This document shows positions 56,698 to 64,000 of a stretch of DNA of 64,000 nt, piece by piece (the stretch's first letter is position 1; the number at the start of each line of letters is the position of its first letter). This DNA is from an uncultured Alphaproteobacteria bacterium. GTDB lineage: Bacteria; Pseudomonadota; Alphaproteobacteria; HIMB59; GCA-002718135. A program made the translations under genes and the position numbers. The stretch covers positions 1 through 64,000 of the forward strand of contig CACOAX010000001.1 of the NCBI GenBank assembly GCA_902625365.1, in the 5' to 3' direction. The notes under the pieces were generated by a model. The model did no database searches and was not told the DNA's origin. It worked only from the letters and a program-made list of their open reading frames with translations.

Positions 56698-57664
56698 CTA
56701 ATAAATTATTTTTATTTTCTTTATCACAAAAAGAATATTTAATTGCGTTATGAGTAAGGGAGGTTAATTCTTTTTCATTTAAACCTAAATCTTCCATAAC
56801 ATTATACTCACCACTAATCGTTGCGTTGAAAAAAGGTGGGTCATCTGAATTTACTGTTACTTTTACTCCTTGATCAAATAATGTTTTCACAGGATGATCT
56901 TCATAATCTTCATAAATCTTAGTTGCAATATTACTTGTTGGACAAGTTTCTAGAATAATATCTTTATCAATTATTTCTTTTACTAAATCAGGATCCTCTA
57001 TTGACCGAACTCCGTGGCCTAATCTTGTTGGGTGCAGGAGATTAATTGCATTTCTTATATTTTCAGGACCATCCCATTCACCTGCATGAACGGTAATTGG
57101 AAAATTTTCTTTTTTTAACATATCAAATGTTTCAACAAATAAATTTGGAGGAAAATGCAGCTCATCCCCAGCCAAACCAAAACCAACTAAACAAGGATGA
57201 GGATTATTTAAAACTTCTTCTGCAGTTCTTTGTACTGACTCTGGCCCTAAATGTCTGATCCCATTCATTATGTAACGTGAAACAATACCAAAATCCTCTT
57301 CGGCTTTTTTGGAAGCTTCATAGACTCCTTCGATAAAAGAATGATAGGTCATGCCTTTTTCTTTAGCATGAGTTGAGGAAATCATAGCTTCGACATAAAG
57401 AACATTATTAGCGGCACAATCTTTTAAATATTCATATGTTAATTCAAAATAATCTTCTGGTGTATGTATGACAGATGTAACTATGTCATATTTTTTTATA
57501 AAATCATAAAAATCATCCCATTGGTATGCATACTTTGATCCAAACATTTCTTCAGGTATTTCGTGATTATTTCGTTTAGCAAATTTCTTACACAGATCTG
57601 GTGTAATGGTTGCCTCTAAATGAACGTGGATTTCTGCTTTTTTAACTGAATTAAAAATATTCAT
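56684..57664 (-). CDS. add: Adenosine deaminase
   Basis: Zinc enzyme converting adenosine to inosine. The ligands are in KAEIHVHLEATI (His-x-His), TVHAGEW and VTVNSDDPPFF, with LGHGVRSIEDPDLV. The start chosen, ATG at 57664 (MNIFNSVKKAEIHVHLEA), is standard. A longer frame reaches 57793 but would run into the divergent protease gene and adds a non-conserved extension. Together with the neighbouring kinase it forms an adenosine salvage pair. Confidence 0.88.
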   Translation of the reverse strand: MNIFNSVKKAEIHVHLEATITPDLCKKFAKRNNHEIPEEMFGSKYAYQWDDFYDFIKKYDIVTSVIHTPEDYFELTYEYLKDCAANNVLYVEAMISSTHAKEKGMTYHSFIEGVYEASKKAEEDFGIVSRYIMNGIRHLGPESVQRTAEEVLNNPHPCLVGFGLAGDELHFPPNLFVETFDMLKKENFPITVHAGEWDGPENIRNAINLLHPTRLGHGVRSIEDPDLVKEIIDKDIILETCPTSNIATKIYEDYEDHPVKTLFDQGVKVTVNSDDPPFFNATISGEYNVMEDLGLNEKELTSLTHNAIKYSFCDKENKNNLLAKLN

Positions 57665-57693
57665 ATAAATTAAATTACCTATATAATAATAAT

Positions 57694-58605
57694 ATGGAAG
57701 CAAGAATAAACAGAAGAAGCTTTGTTTTTGGAGCCAGTTGCTCTTTATGTGGTTCGATAATTTTACCATCTTGTACACAAGTACCATTAACAAATCGAAA
57801 TCAGTTAAATTTATATGATAGCAATCTACCTATAATTTTAATGGGTGGCGGTGTAGCAGGTCTTCCAAAGATTTATCCTAATGAAAGAGCTCTTAATAAA
57901 GAAGTTGATAAAACATATTCAAGATTTTTATCAAAAGCTAAAGAAGATAAAATTCTTCTAGATAATACAGATGAATCTAAAAAAATTGAAGAAATCGGAA
58001 AAGAAATTTATACCTCTCTAGATACATTTTATATTAATAAGCGTGAAAAAAATCCTGTAGAAAATTTTAACTGGCAATTTGCTCTAATTGAATCTGATAC
58101 AAAAAATGCATGGTGTATGCCTGGTGGTAAAATTGCGTTCTATACTGGTATACTTCCTGTTTGTAAAAATGATGATGGAATTGCAGCAGTCATGGGACAT
58201 GAAATTGCCCATGCATTTGCTAGACATACAGTAGAAAAATTAACTCAAGCATCTATGATTCAAATGGCAACAATTGGAATATCACGAAGTAGATATGCAG
58301 AACTTTTAAATAAATCTTTAAGAGTTGGTAACGTAGGTGGTAATGTTTACAACTCAGTTGTTAAGTATGGGATTTTTCTTCCTTTTAGTAGAAAAATGGA
58401 AAGTGAAGCTGATTATTTAGGCATGGGATTTATGAATCTTGCAGGATTTAATCTTAAGGAGCCTGCTAAACTATGGCAAAGAATGATGGCAGGCCAAGAA
58501 GGAAGAATGCCCGAATTTATGGGGTCGCATCCAAGTCCTGATAACAGATCTAAAAAATTTCTCGAATGGGAAAGTGAAATTTTGGATAAATTTCCTCGTG
58601 TTTAA
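57694..58605 (+). CDS. M48-family metalloprotease, probable lipoprotein
   Basis: Zinc protease of 303 residues. The motif MGHEIAHAFARHTVEKL gives the HExxH zinc site, and the third ligand Glu lies in MESEADYLGMG. The N-terminus NRRSFVFGASC with LPSC27 resembles a Tat-type or lipoprotein signal. It belongs with YfgC/LoiP-like periplasmic quality-control proteases without the TPR part. It is divergent from add with 29 bases between the ATGs. Confidence 0.87.
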   Translation: MEARINRRSFVFGASCSLCGSIILPSCTQVPLTNRNQLNLYDSNLPIILMGGGVAGLPKIYPNERALNKEVDKTYSRFLSKAKEDKILLDNTDESKKIEEIGKEIYTSLDTFYINKREKNPVENFNWQFALIESDTKNAWCMPGGKIAFYTGILPVCKNDDGIAAVMGHEIAHAFARHTVEKLTQASMIQMATIGISRSRYAELLNKSLRVGNVGGNVYNSVVKYGIFLPFSRKMESEADYLGMGFMNLAGFNLKEPAKLWQRMMAGQEGRMPEFMGSHPSPDNRSKKFLEWESEILDKFPRV

Positions 58606-58626
58606 TTTATAGTATTTTAATTATTT

Positions 58627-59673
58627 ATGTCTGCAGTAGAAATCACAAATTTAAGTCACACAATAGGTAATAAGGAAATTTTAAAAAATATAAACTTTAC
58701 TCTAAGCAAAGATAGTATCTCGTGTATTTTAGGACCGTCAGGAAGTGGTAAAACTTCACTCCTTAAATTAATTGCTGGTTTAGAAAGAGTACAAAACGGT
58801 AGTATAAAAATAAACAGTAAAGAAGTAAGTAGCAAATCTAAACATTTGCCTACAGAAAAAAGAAATATTGGTTTTCTATTTCAAGATTATGCACTGTTTC
58901 CTCATCTAACAGTTAAACAAAATTTGGAATATCCTATTAATTATAAAACTTCACCTCATACTATTGAAGATATAATTAAATTAATAAAACTTCCTAATTC
59001 ACTTAATAAGTATCCTCATGAATTAAGTGGAGGTGAACAACAAAGAGTTGCTTTAGCAAGATCAATCATTTCAAACCCTGATATTCTTTTATTAGATGAG
59101 CCTTTTTCAAGCTTAGATTTAAATTTAAGAGAAGATGTAAGAGATGACACTTTACATTTACTTCAAAAATCAAATGTCTCAGTAATTATTGTTACTCATG
59201 ATCCATTTGAAGCAATGTTTATTTCTAATCAAATTAACATTATGGATACGACTGGTAAAATAGTCCAATCAGGTAGCCCGGCAGAATTATATAATAATCC
59301 AGCTAATTCTTACGTAGCTGAATTCTTTGGAGAAACAAATAGATTTGAGGGTGTAGTAAAAAATGGGCAAATTATTACACCTGTTGGAAAGATAAGTGCT
59401 CCAAAAGAATTAGAAAATAAAAATGTCAAAATTCATATTAGACCAAGAGGTATTAGATTAAACAAACAGCCTACACCTGTGAATGGTATAAAAGGAACTG
59501 TTATGGCTTCAAAATTAATGGGTTCATTTAGTTTTATTCATTTATCTGTTTTAGATAAAGATAATGAAATTGTTCACATTCATAGTCATATGCCTGCCGA
59601 TTTTAATCCAAAACAATCCTCTGCAGTAGAAATAGAGATTGATCAAAAACAAACATTTATTTTTCAAAATTAA
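58627..59673 (+). CDS. fbpC: Ferric iron ABC importer ATPase
   Basis: ATPase of 348 residues of the FbpC class. Walker A LGPSGSGKTS is near 36-45, the signature is LSGGEQQRVALARSI, and Walker B is LLLDEPFSSLDL, with VTHDPFEA. The C-terminal part has the TOBE_2-like segment VKIHIRPRGIRL. It faces its permease gene tail to tail with a 4-base overlap, unlike the usual single operon. Assignment rests on the adjacent fbpB-fbpA genes. Confidence 0.85.
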   Translation: MSAVEITNLSHTIGNKEILKNINFTLSKDSISCILGPSGSGKTSLLKLIAGLERVQNGSIKINSKEVSSKSKHLPTEKRNIGFLFQDYALFPHLTVKQNLEYPINYKTSPHTIEDIIKLIKLPNSLNKYPHELSGGEQQRVALARSIISNPDILLLDEPFSSLDLNLREDVRDDTLHLLQKSNVSVIIVTHDPFEAMFISNQINIMDTTGKIVQSGSPAELYNNPANSYVAEFFGETNRFEGVVKNGQIITPVGKISAPKELENKNVKIHIRPRGIRLNKQPTPVNGIKGTVMASKLMGSFSFIHLSVLDKDNEIVHIHSHMPADFNPKQSSAVEIEIDQKQTFIFQN

Positions 59674-61283
59674 AAACTTCTTTTCTTTTGAGAGACTCTT
59701 TGAAGTGTTGAGTTTAAAAAAATAACTGGCCCAAGACCAACAATTATGATTATTAAAGCTGCAAAAGATGATTCCTGAAGAAGTTCGTCTGATGCATATT
59801 GATATACATAAGTTGAGAGTGTTTCAAAATTAAAAGGCCTTAATAAAAGAGTTATTGGTAACTCTTTAAGAATATCGACAAAAACCAGAATACCTCCAAT
59901 AAGAACATTGGTATAAATAAGTGGTAAAATAATTTTCCTTATGCTTTGATAAAAGCCTCTACCCATTGATGTTGAGGCATCCATTGCATTTGGATGAACC
60001 TTAAGAATACCTGATCTAATAGCAGCATTACCAACTGCTAAAAATCTAGTCACATAAGCAAAAATTAAAACTATAAAACCACCTGCTACATAACTTAAAT
60101 GAAAATTTATTATACTATTTATCCAGCCAACAAAAATTACTATTCCTACTGCTAATATCGTTCCAGGTAATGCGTATCCGCATGAAGCTATAAAGATTAA
60201 AACTTTGTGAAAATTATTTGATTTGTAGTTTGAAATTAGAATTAATAAAACAGAAACAAGCATTACAAAAAAAGCACCTGCAGAGGCTACTGAAATACTA
60301 GTTAGGGCAGTTTTAAATATTTCTGTAAAATTAATAATTGAAAATCCACTTAAAACAAAATTTAAGAGAATTAGAACTGGAACAATAAACCCTAGGAATA
60401 TTGGTATAAAGCAAATTAAAAAACAGAATAATTTTTTAGAACTAGATAAGTTTTCAGAAATCAACATATTTTGGCCACTGCTTAATTCATGGTATCTTTG
60501 TCTTCTTCTTGCTAGGTACTCAATTGTAAGCAATATTATAACGAAGATAAAAAGTACTGATGAAATCTGAGACGCACCTGACAAACTATTCATACCAAGC
60601 CAAACATTAAAAACACCGAGTGTAAGCGTCTCAAGAGCAAAATACTCAACTGTTCCAAAATCAGAGATTGTTTCCATTAAGACTAGTGCGAGTCCAGCAA
60701 ATATTCCAGGTCGAGCCAATGGTAAAGCCACTGAAAAAAAACTATTACGTCCATAAACTAAACTTGTTTGATAAAAAGATATAGGTACAGTTAAAAATGA
60801 TGCACGCGTCATCATATATACATAAGGATAAAGAACGCATGACATTACTAACATTGCCCCACTCATGGACCTTATTTCTGGGAACCAATAATCTGATGAA
60901 CTATTCCAATTAAATATTTCCCTAAGAGTTTTTTGAAATACACCAGCATATTCTAAAAAATCTGTATATGTGTATGCAATTATGTATGCTGGAACGGCTG
61001 CTGGCAATAATAATGCCCATTCAAATATCTTTTTTCCAAAAAAATTATATCTTGTTACAACCCAAGCAGAAGATATTCCAAATATTAATGTTAATACCCC
61101 AACACCGAACATTAATACTAATGTATTATAAACATACCTCGGTAGAACAGTTGAAAATAAATGAGGCCAAAGTGATGTATCCCCTAAAAATGCAGAGAAG
61201 AAGACTGCAATAATAGGTGATATAATAGCAAATGCTAGAAGAGTTGCTAAAGTTGAAGAGCTATTCCAGTTATACAAAATCAC
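59670..61283 (-). CDS. fbpB: Ferric iron ABC importer permease (fused two-copy type)
   Basis: FbpB-type permease of 537 residues containing two permease domains in one chain, each with about six helices. The ATPase-contact loops are VYGRNSFFSVALPLARPGI in the first half and DASTSMGRGFYQSIRKIILP in the second. It follows fbpA by 12 bases and meets fbpC tail to tail. Substrate inferred as iron from the binding protein. Confidence 0.88.
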   Translation of the reverse strand: MILYNWNSSSTLATLLAFAIISPIIAVFFSAFLGDTSLWPHLFSTVLPRYVYNTLVLMFGVGVLTLIFGISSAWVVTRYNFFGKKIFEWALLLPAAVPAYIIAYTYTDFLEYAGVFQKTLREIFNWNSSSDYWFPEIRSMSGAMLVMSCVLYPYVYMMTRASFLTVPISFYQTSLVYGRNSFFSVALPLARPGIFAGLALVLMETISDFGTVEYFALETLTLGVFNVWLGMNSLSGASQISSVLFIFVIILLTIEYLARRRQRYHELSSGQNMLISENLSSSKKLFCFLICFIPIFLGFIVPVLILLNFVLSGFSIINFTEIFKTALTSISVASAGAFFVMLVSVLLILISNYKSNNFHKVLIFIASCGYALPGTILAVGIVIFVGWINSIINFHLSYVAGGFIVLIFAYVTRFLAVGNAAIRSGILKVHPNAMDASTSMGRGFYQSIRKIILPLIYTNVLIGGILVFVDILKELPITLLLRPFNFETLSTYVYQYASDELLQESSFAALIIIIVGLGPVIFLNSTLQRVSQKKRSF

Positions 61284-61295
61284 TGGTTTTATAAA

Positions 61296-62315
61296 CTACC
61301 AACCAACTCTATCAATAATCTTTTGAGCTTCCGGTGCTAATTCTGCAATTTTTATAATTGGCAAGTTGTCTTCGCGAAACTCTCCCCAATTTTGTAATTC
61401 TTCACTAGGAGAAACTTTAGGGTTAACAGGATATTCAAAATTTATTTCACCATAAAGCTTTTGTGCTTTTTCACTTGTTAGAAACTCTAGTAATGCAATA
61501 GCCTCTTTTTTATTTTTTGAGTATTTTGCAACTCCTGCTCCCGAGATATTTACATGGGCTCCCCTATCTCCTTCTGCTTGGTTTGGAAATATTAGTCTGA
61601 CATTTTCTACCCATTTCCTTTGCTCAGGATCTTCTGAAAATTTTAGTTTGCCATAATAATAATTATTTATAATTGCTATCGAGCACTCACCTTCATAAAT
61701 TGCTTTTACTTGTGCCCTATCATTACCTTGAGGTCTTTTGGCAAAATTTGATACCAGATTTCTTGCCCATTCCTCAGCTTTTTCTTTTCCATATTCTGCA
61801 AGAACTGAAGCCATAATACCTCTGTTATAAACATGACTTCCAGGTCTAGAACATATTTGGCCTTTCCACTTTGAATCAGCAAGATCTTCTAGCGTCGTTA
61901 TTTCTCCATCTTTAATTTTTTCATTATCAACAACAATTACTCTGGCCCTTTTTGATAATCCAAACCAAGAATTATCGGGGCTTCTTAAGTAAGATGGTAT
62001 GTTGTTAATTAATTTTTTTGATTCTATTGGTAAAAGTAGATCAAGATCATCATAAACGTATAACCTTCCTATATCTACAGTTAAAATTATATCAGCGGGA
62101 CTATTCTCACCTTCAGCTTTAAGACGCTGAGCTAAACCTTTTTTAGAATAAACTACATTAGTTTTAATGCCAGTCTCTTGAGTAAACAATTCTAAAAATG
62201 GATTAATAAGAAAAGGCTGTCTATGTGAATATATATTTATTTCCTTAGCCATAATGTACGGTGTAAAGATGAAAGATATGGCTAAAAATATAAAACTTAT
62301 AATATTAGTTTTCAT
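61296..62315 (-). CDS. fbpA: Ferric iron-binding periplasmic protein FbpA/FutA type
   Basis: Receptor of 339 residues with a signal peptide (about 1-22, cleaved after YIMA). The mature start KEINIYSHRQPFLINP provides a likely Tyr-His pair for Fe(III). The later IINNYYYGKLKFS carries the consecutive tyrosines that coordinate iron in FbpA and FutA. It overlaps the hydroxylase gene upstream by 11 bases. Confidence 0.9.
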   Translation of the reverse strand: MKTNIISFIFLAISFIFTPYIMAKEINIYSHRQPFLINPFLELFTQETGIKTNVVYSKKGLAQRLKAEGENSPADIILTVDIGRLYVYDDLDLLLPIESKKLINNIPSYLRSPDNSWFGLSKRARVIVVDNEKIKDGEITTLEDLADSKWKGQICSRPGSHVYNRGIMASVLAEYGKEKAEEWARNLVSNFAKRPQGNDRAQVKAIYEGECSIAIINNYYYGKLKFSEDPEQRKWVENVRLIFPNQAEGDRGAHVNISGAGVAKYSKNKKEAIALLEFLTSEKAQKLYGEINFEYPVNPKVSPSEELQNWGEFREDNLPIIKIAELAPEAQKIIDRVGW

Positions 62316-63315
62316 TAAAAATTCTCCCTTTGTTGTTATTTGCTAAAAATTTATTCTTTAGTTTTTTAAAATTTTTAAAAATATAATTTTTAATTTCAAT
62401 AAATGGATTTAAATATAAATCTTTGAGATTGTGTGTTTCATCTTTTTGGTTTTTTGAAATACCGAGTTCAAGTGTATCAAATTCTACTGAATGATGAAGT
62501 GATCCAAATAACCAATCCCATATCGCAAGTGCTGCTCCAAAATTTTTGTCATGATGTTCTCTTGCAATAGAATGATGGAGCTGATGCTGTGCTGGTGAAA
62601 TAAATATGTACTCTACCCATTTCCAGTATCGAATGCCTATATGTGAATGACGAAGGTTAGATCCAAGTACATTAAATAAAAAAACAAAAATATTTACACC
62701 AAGAATTGTTAACAGATCAACATTATTACCGAAAAGAAATATAAATGAAGAAATACTAATAGCCTGTGTAAGTGAGCTTCTTAATGAAAATATAATACCC
62801 TCCAAAGGATGCGTTCTAAATACTGTCATTGGAGTTAAAACTGTTGCTGAATGATGAACTTTATGAAGTGACCACAATATAGGCCATCTATGCATAAATC
62901 TGTGAATTATATATTTACTAAAGTCATCTATTGTAAATTGAAATATTGTAAAAGAAATTATTACAATGATTGGCAATGTTTCCTTAAACATTCCAACACT
63001 AAGCCAATCGATAGAGTGAAAATAAAAATATAGAGCAGTAGCTATTGTTAACTGAGTTATTAATAATGGGGAAATAATCATCATTATTAATTGATTAATA
63101 AAAAAAACTTTATAGTCCGATTTCGCTGACTTAGATAAAAATATATTTTTATCAAATATTTTTTTTAGAGCTTTTTTAAATGATAGTCTTCTATTTAAAA
63201 CAAACCAACCTAAAGCAATAAATATTGAGATAGCTATATATGCTATAAAAACTCTTTTTTTAGGATCAATAAATTGATTGCCTATTTTTATAAAATATTC
63301 GTTTAAAATTTCCAT
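62305..63315 (-). CDS. Membrane fatty acid/sterol hydroxylase family protein
   Basis: Non-heme diiron membrane enzyme with several hydrophobic helices. The histidine clusters are HRFMH, HKVHHSA, LRHSHIG and QLHHSIAREHHDKNFG. The start chosen is the ATG at 63315 (MEILNEYFIK); a longer reading to 63351 would begin inside a stem-loop. It is 336 residues. Hydroxylation of an acyl chain or hopanoid/sterol-like lipid is likely. It lies between DUF4856 and fbpA, with an 11-base overlap to fbpA. Confidence 0.85.
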   Translation of the reverse strand: MEILNEYFIKIGNQFIDPKKRVFIAYIAISIFIALGWFVLNRRLSFKKALKKIFDKNIFLSKSAKSDYKVFFINQLIMMIISPLLITQLTIATALYFYFHSIDWLSVGMFKETLPIIVIISFTIFQFTIDDFSKYIIHRFMHRWPILWSLHKVHHSATVLTPMTVFRTHPLEGIIFSLRSSLTQAISISSFIFLFGNNVDLLTILGVNIFVFLFNVLGSNLRHSHIGIRYWKWVEYIFISPAQHQLHHSIAREHHDKNFGAALAIWDWLFGSLHHSVEFDTLELGISKNQKDETHNLKDLYLNPFIEIKNYIFKNFKKLKNKFLANNNKGRIFNEN

Positions 63316-63324
63316 TCCATTAAA

Positions 63325-63349
63325 GGTGTGGCTTATTAAAAGCCACACC
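63325..63349 (-). promoter_or_regulatory. Intercistronic stem-loop after the DUF4856 gene
   Basis: GGTGTGGCTT (63325-63334) and AAGCCACACC (63340-63349) form a perfect 10-bp stem with a 5-base loop. It begins 11 bases after the DUF4856 stop and precedes the hydroxylase ATG by 9 bases. On the minus strand only three U residues follow, so it is a partial terminator or mRNA-stabilising hairpin more than a full terminator. Confidence 0.7.
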
Positions 63350-63359
63350 AAATATAGTA

Positions 63360-64000
63360 TTAGTCATTTTCTGCTGAGTCAGAACTTCCCATTGAACTTG
63401 CAAGTTCTTCCATAGCAGCTAATTGATCATTTGCTCTCGCAACTACTCCAAATTCATCAACCATTAGTTTTTGAATTTTAATCATGTGAAGTTTAAATTC
63501 TCCCCAATCTTGAGCTTGATCTTTAATGAAGTTACCATTTGAATCAACGCCTACAACTTGAGAAGCATTTAATAGAACTGGTCCAAAACCCATCATTCTA
63601 TTCATCTTTTCTGCGGTTTCACCAAGATCTTCTGGTCCACATTGAAGTGCTAAAGCAAAGCCCTTAAGCTCTCCCCAATGTTTTGCATATTTTCTAAATG
63701 CATCTGTAGTATCACCATTTGCTTCCATAATTGTTTCAAGAGCCACAATGTCCTTATATGTAGAACCAGCATACTTGAACACAGACTCAGCAATAACTTT
63801 TTGCCAATTGTCTCTGATAGTATCTCTAGCTGCTAACATATCTGTTCTTTCAGCAAAGTTAAGGTTTCTTCCACCAGCATCTCTGATTACCTTTCTTCCA
63901 TCAATAAATGCTTGGTTAACAGTAGCTAAGTAATTAGTCTTACCACCTTTGTCATAACTTGATGCATAGTAAGCATGTGCGTATAACATCTCAGAATATA
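63360..64000 (-). CDS. DUF4856 / imelysin-like protein (5' end outside window)
   Basis: The C-terminal 213 codons of a DUF4856 protein. The frame continues open to the window edge (YSEMLYAHAYY), so the start is outside. Typical segments are HWGELKGFALALQCGPEDLG, FGPVLLNASQVVG and WGEFKLHMIKIQKLMVDEFG. These proteins are exported and some are iron-regulated. Being next to an Fbp iron importer agrees with a part in iron uptake, which is inference. A strong stem-loop follows the stop. Confidence 0.8.
   Translation of the reverse strand, partial: YSEMLYAHAYYASSYDKGGKTNYLATVNQAFIDGRKVIRDAGGRNLNFAERTDMLAARDTIRDNWQKVIAESVFKYAGSTYKDIVALETIMEANGDTTDAFRKYAKHWGELKGFALALQCGPEDLGETAEKMNRMMGFGPVLLNASQVVGVDSNGNFIKDQAQDWGEFKLHMIKIQKLMVDEFGVVARANDQLAAMEELASSMGSSDSAEND

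Noticed and set aside
57665..57793. Longer adenosine deaminase reaching 57793
   Set aside because: It would overlap the start of the divergent M48 protease and adds 43 non-conserved residues before the standard start.
58627..62315. Reading the Fbp-type importer as a 2-aminoethylphosphonate (PhnSTUV) transporter
   Set aside because: The binding protein has the tyrosine cluster (NNYYYG) and Tyr-His pair of ferric-binding proteins, and it is 10 kb from the phn genes.
1..64000. CRISPR arrays, insertion sequences, prophage or integrase genes
   Set aside because: No direct-repeat arrays, transposase or phage genes were seen on reading through the window.

Overview
The window is a gap-free stretch of an AT-rich (roughly 30% G+C), densely packed bacterial chromosome. 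Gene content and order point to a streamlined marine alphaproteobacterium of the SAR11/HIMB59/AEGEAN-169 kind. The evidence is the dnaA-rpsT-mutM-ubiE-coaBC neighbourhood, the fabA-fabB-fabI cluster, the nusA-infB-rbfA-truB-rpsO-pnp and miaB-phoH-ybeY-corC-lnt operons, many overlapping start/stop codons, and almost no intergenic DNA. The exact clade cannot be fixed from the sequence alone. No gap between genes exceeds 300 bp; the largest is 283 bp at 48494-48776. I saw no rRNA, tRNA, insertion sequence, prophage or CRISPR array.

Region 1 (1-27.8 kb) is housekeeping. It holds the 3' part of dnaA, rpsT, mutM, ubiE, coaBC and a ThiF-like activator, then unsaturated fatty-acid synthesis, the translation/RNA-decay operon from nusA to pnp, and the trmB-lnt-corC-ybeY-phoH-miaB-rimI-tsaB operon. 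After these come cell-wall genes, nfuA, trpS and murJ. Several usual members are missing from their normal slots (ubiB, rimP, ylxR, metK). A strong intrinsic terminator with an eight-base U tract sits 6 bases from the nusA start codon, which looks like an attenuator of nusA.

Region 2 (27.8-48.5 kb) is a phosphorus-acquisition island and the most interesting part. It begins with a gene encoding only the DNA-binding half of PhoB, preceded by a perfect Pho box, and a divergent PiT-like permease. Next come a PlcP phospholipase C and glycosyltransferase pair (phosphorus-sparing lipid replacement), a DUF47/PhoU-like gene and a Pit phosphate transporter behind a second probable Pho box. These are followed by a phosphatase plus a PhnZ-type HD oxygenase, PhnW with an AllA-like partner, a tandem glycerophosphodiesterase with an Ugp-like ABC importer, a cyclic/glycerophosphodiester phosphoesterase, and the operon phnA-phnY-Fe-ADH-methyltransferase. 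Together they would take up phosphate, glycerophosphodiesters and phosphonates, strip phosphate from phospholipids, and turn 2-aminoethylphosphonate into acetate and phosphate (PhnW, PhnY, PhnA).

Region 3 (48.8-64 kb) holds drug/metabolite-type and MFS transporters, two small zinc-ribbon proteins, the MsrPQ periplasmic methionine sulfoxide repair pair, an orphan peptide-binding protein, adenosine kinase and adenosine deaminase, and an M48 lipoprotein protease. It ends in an Fbp-type ferric iron importer beside a membrane fatty-acid/sterol hydroxylase and a DUF4856 protein cut by the window end.
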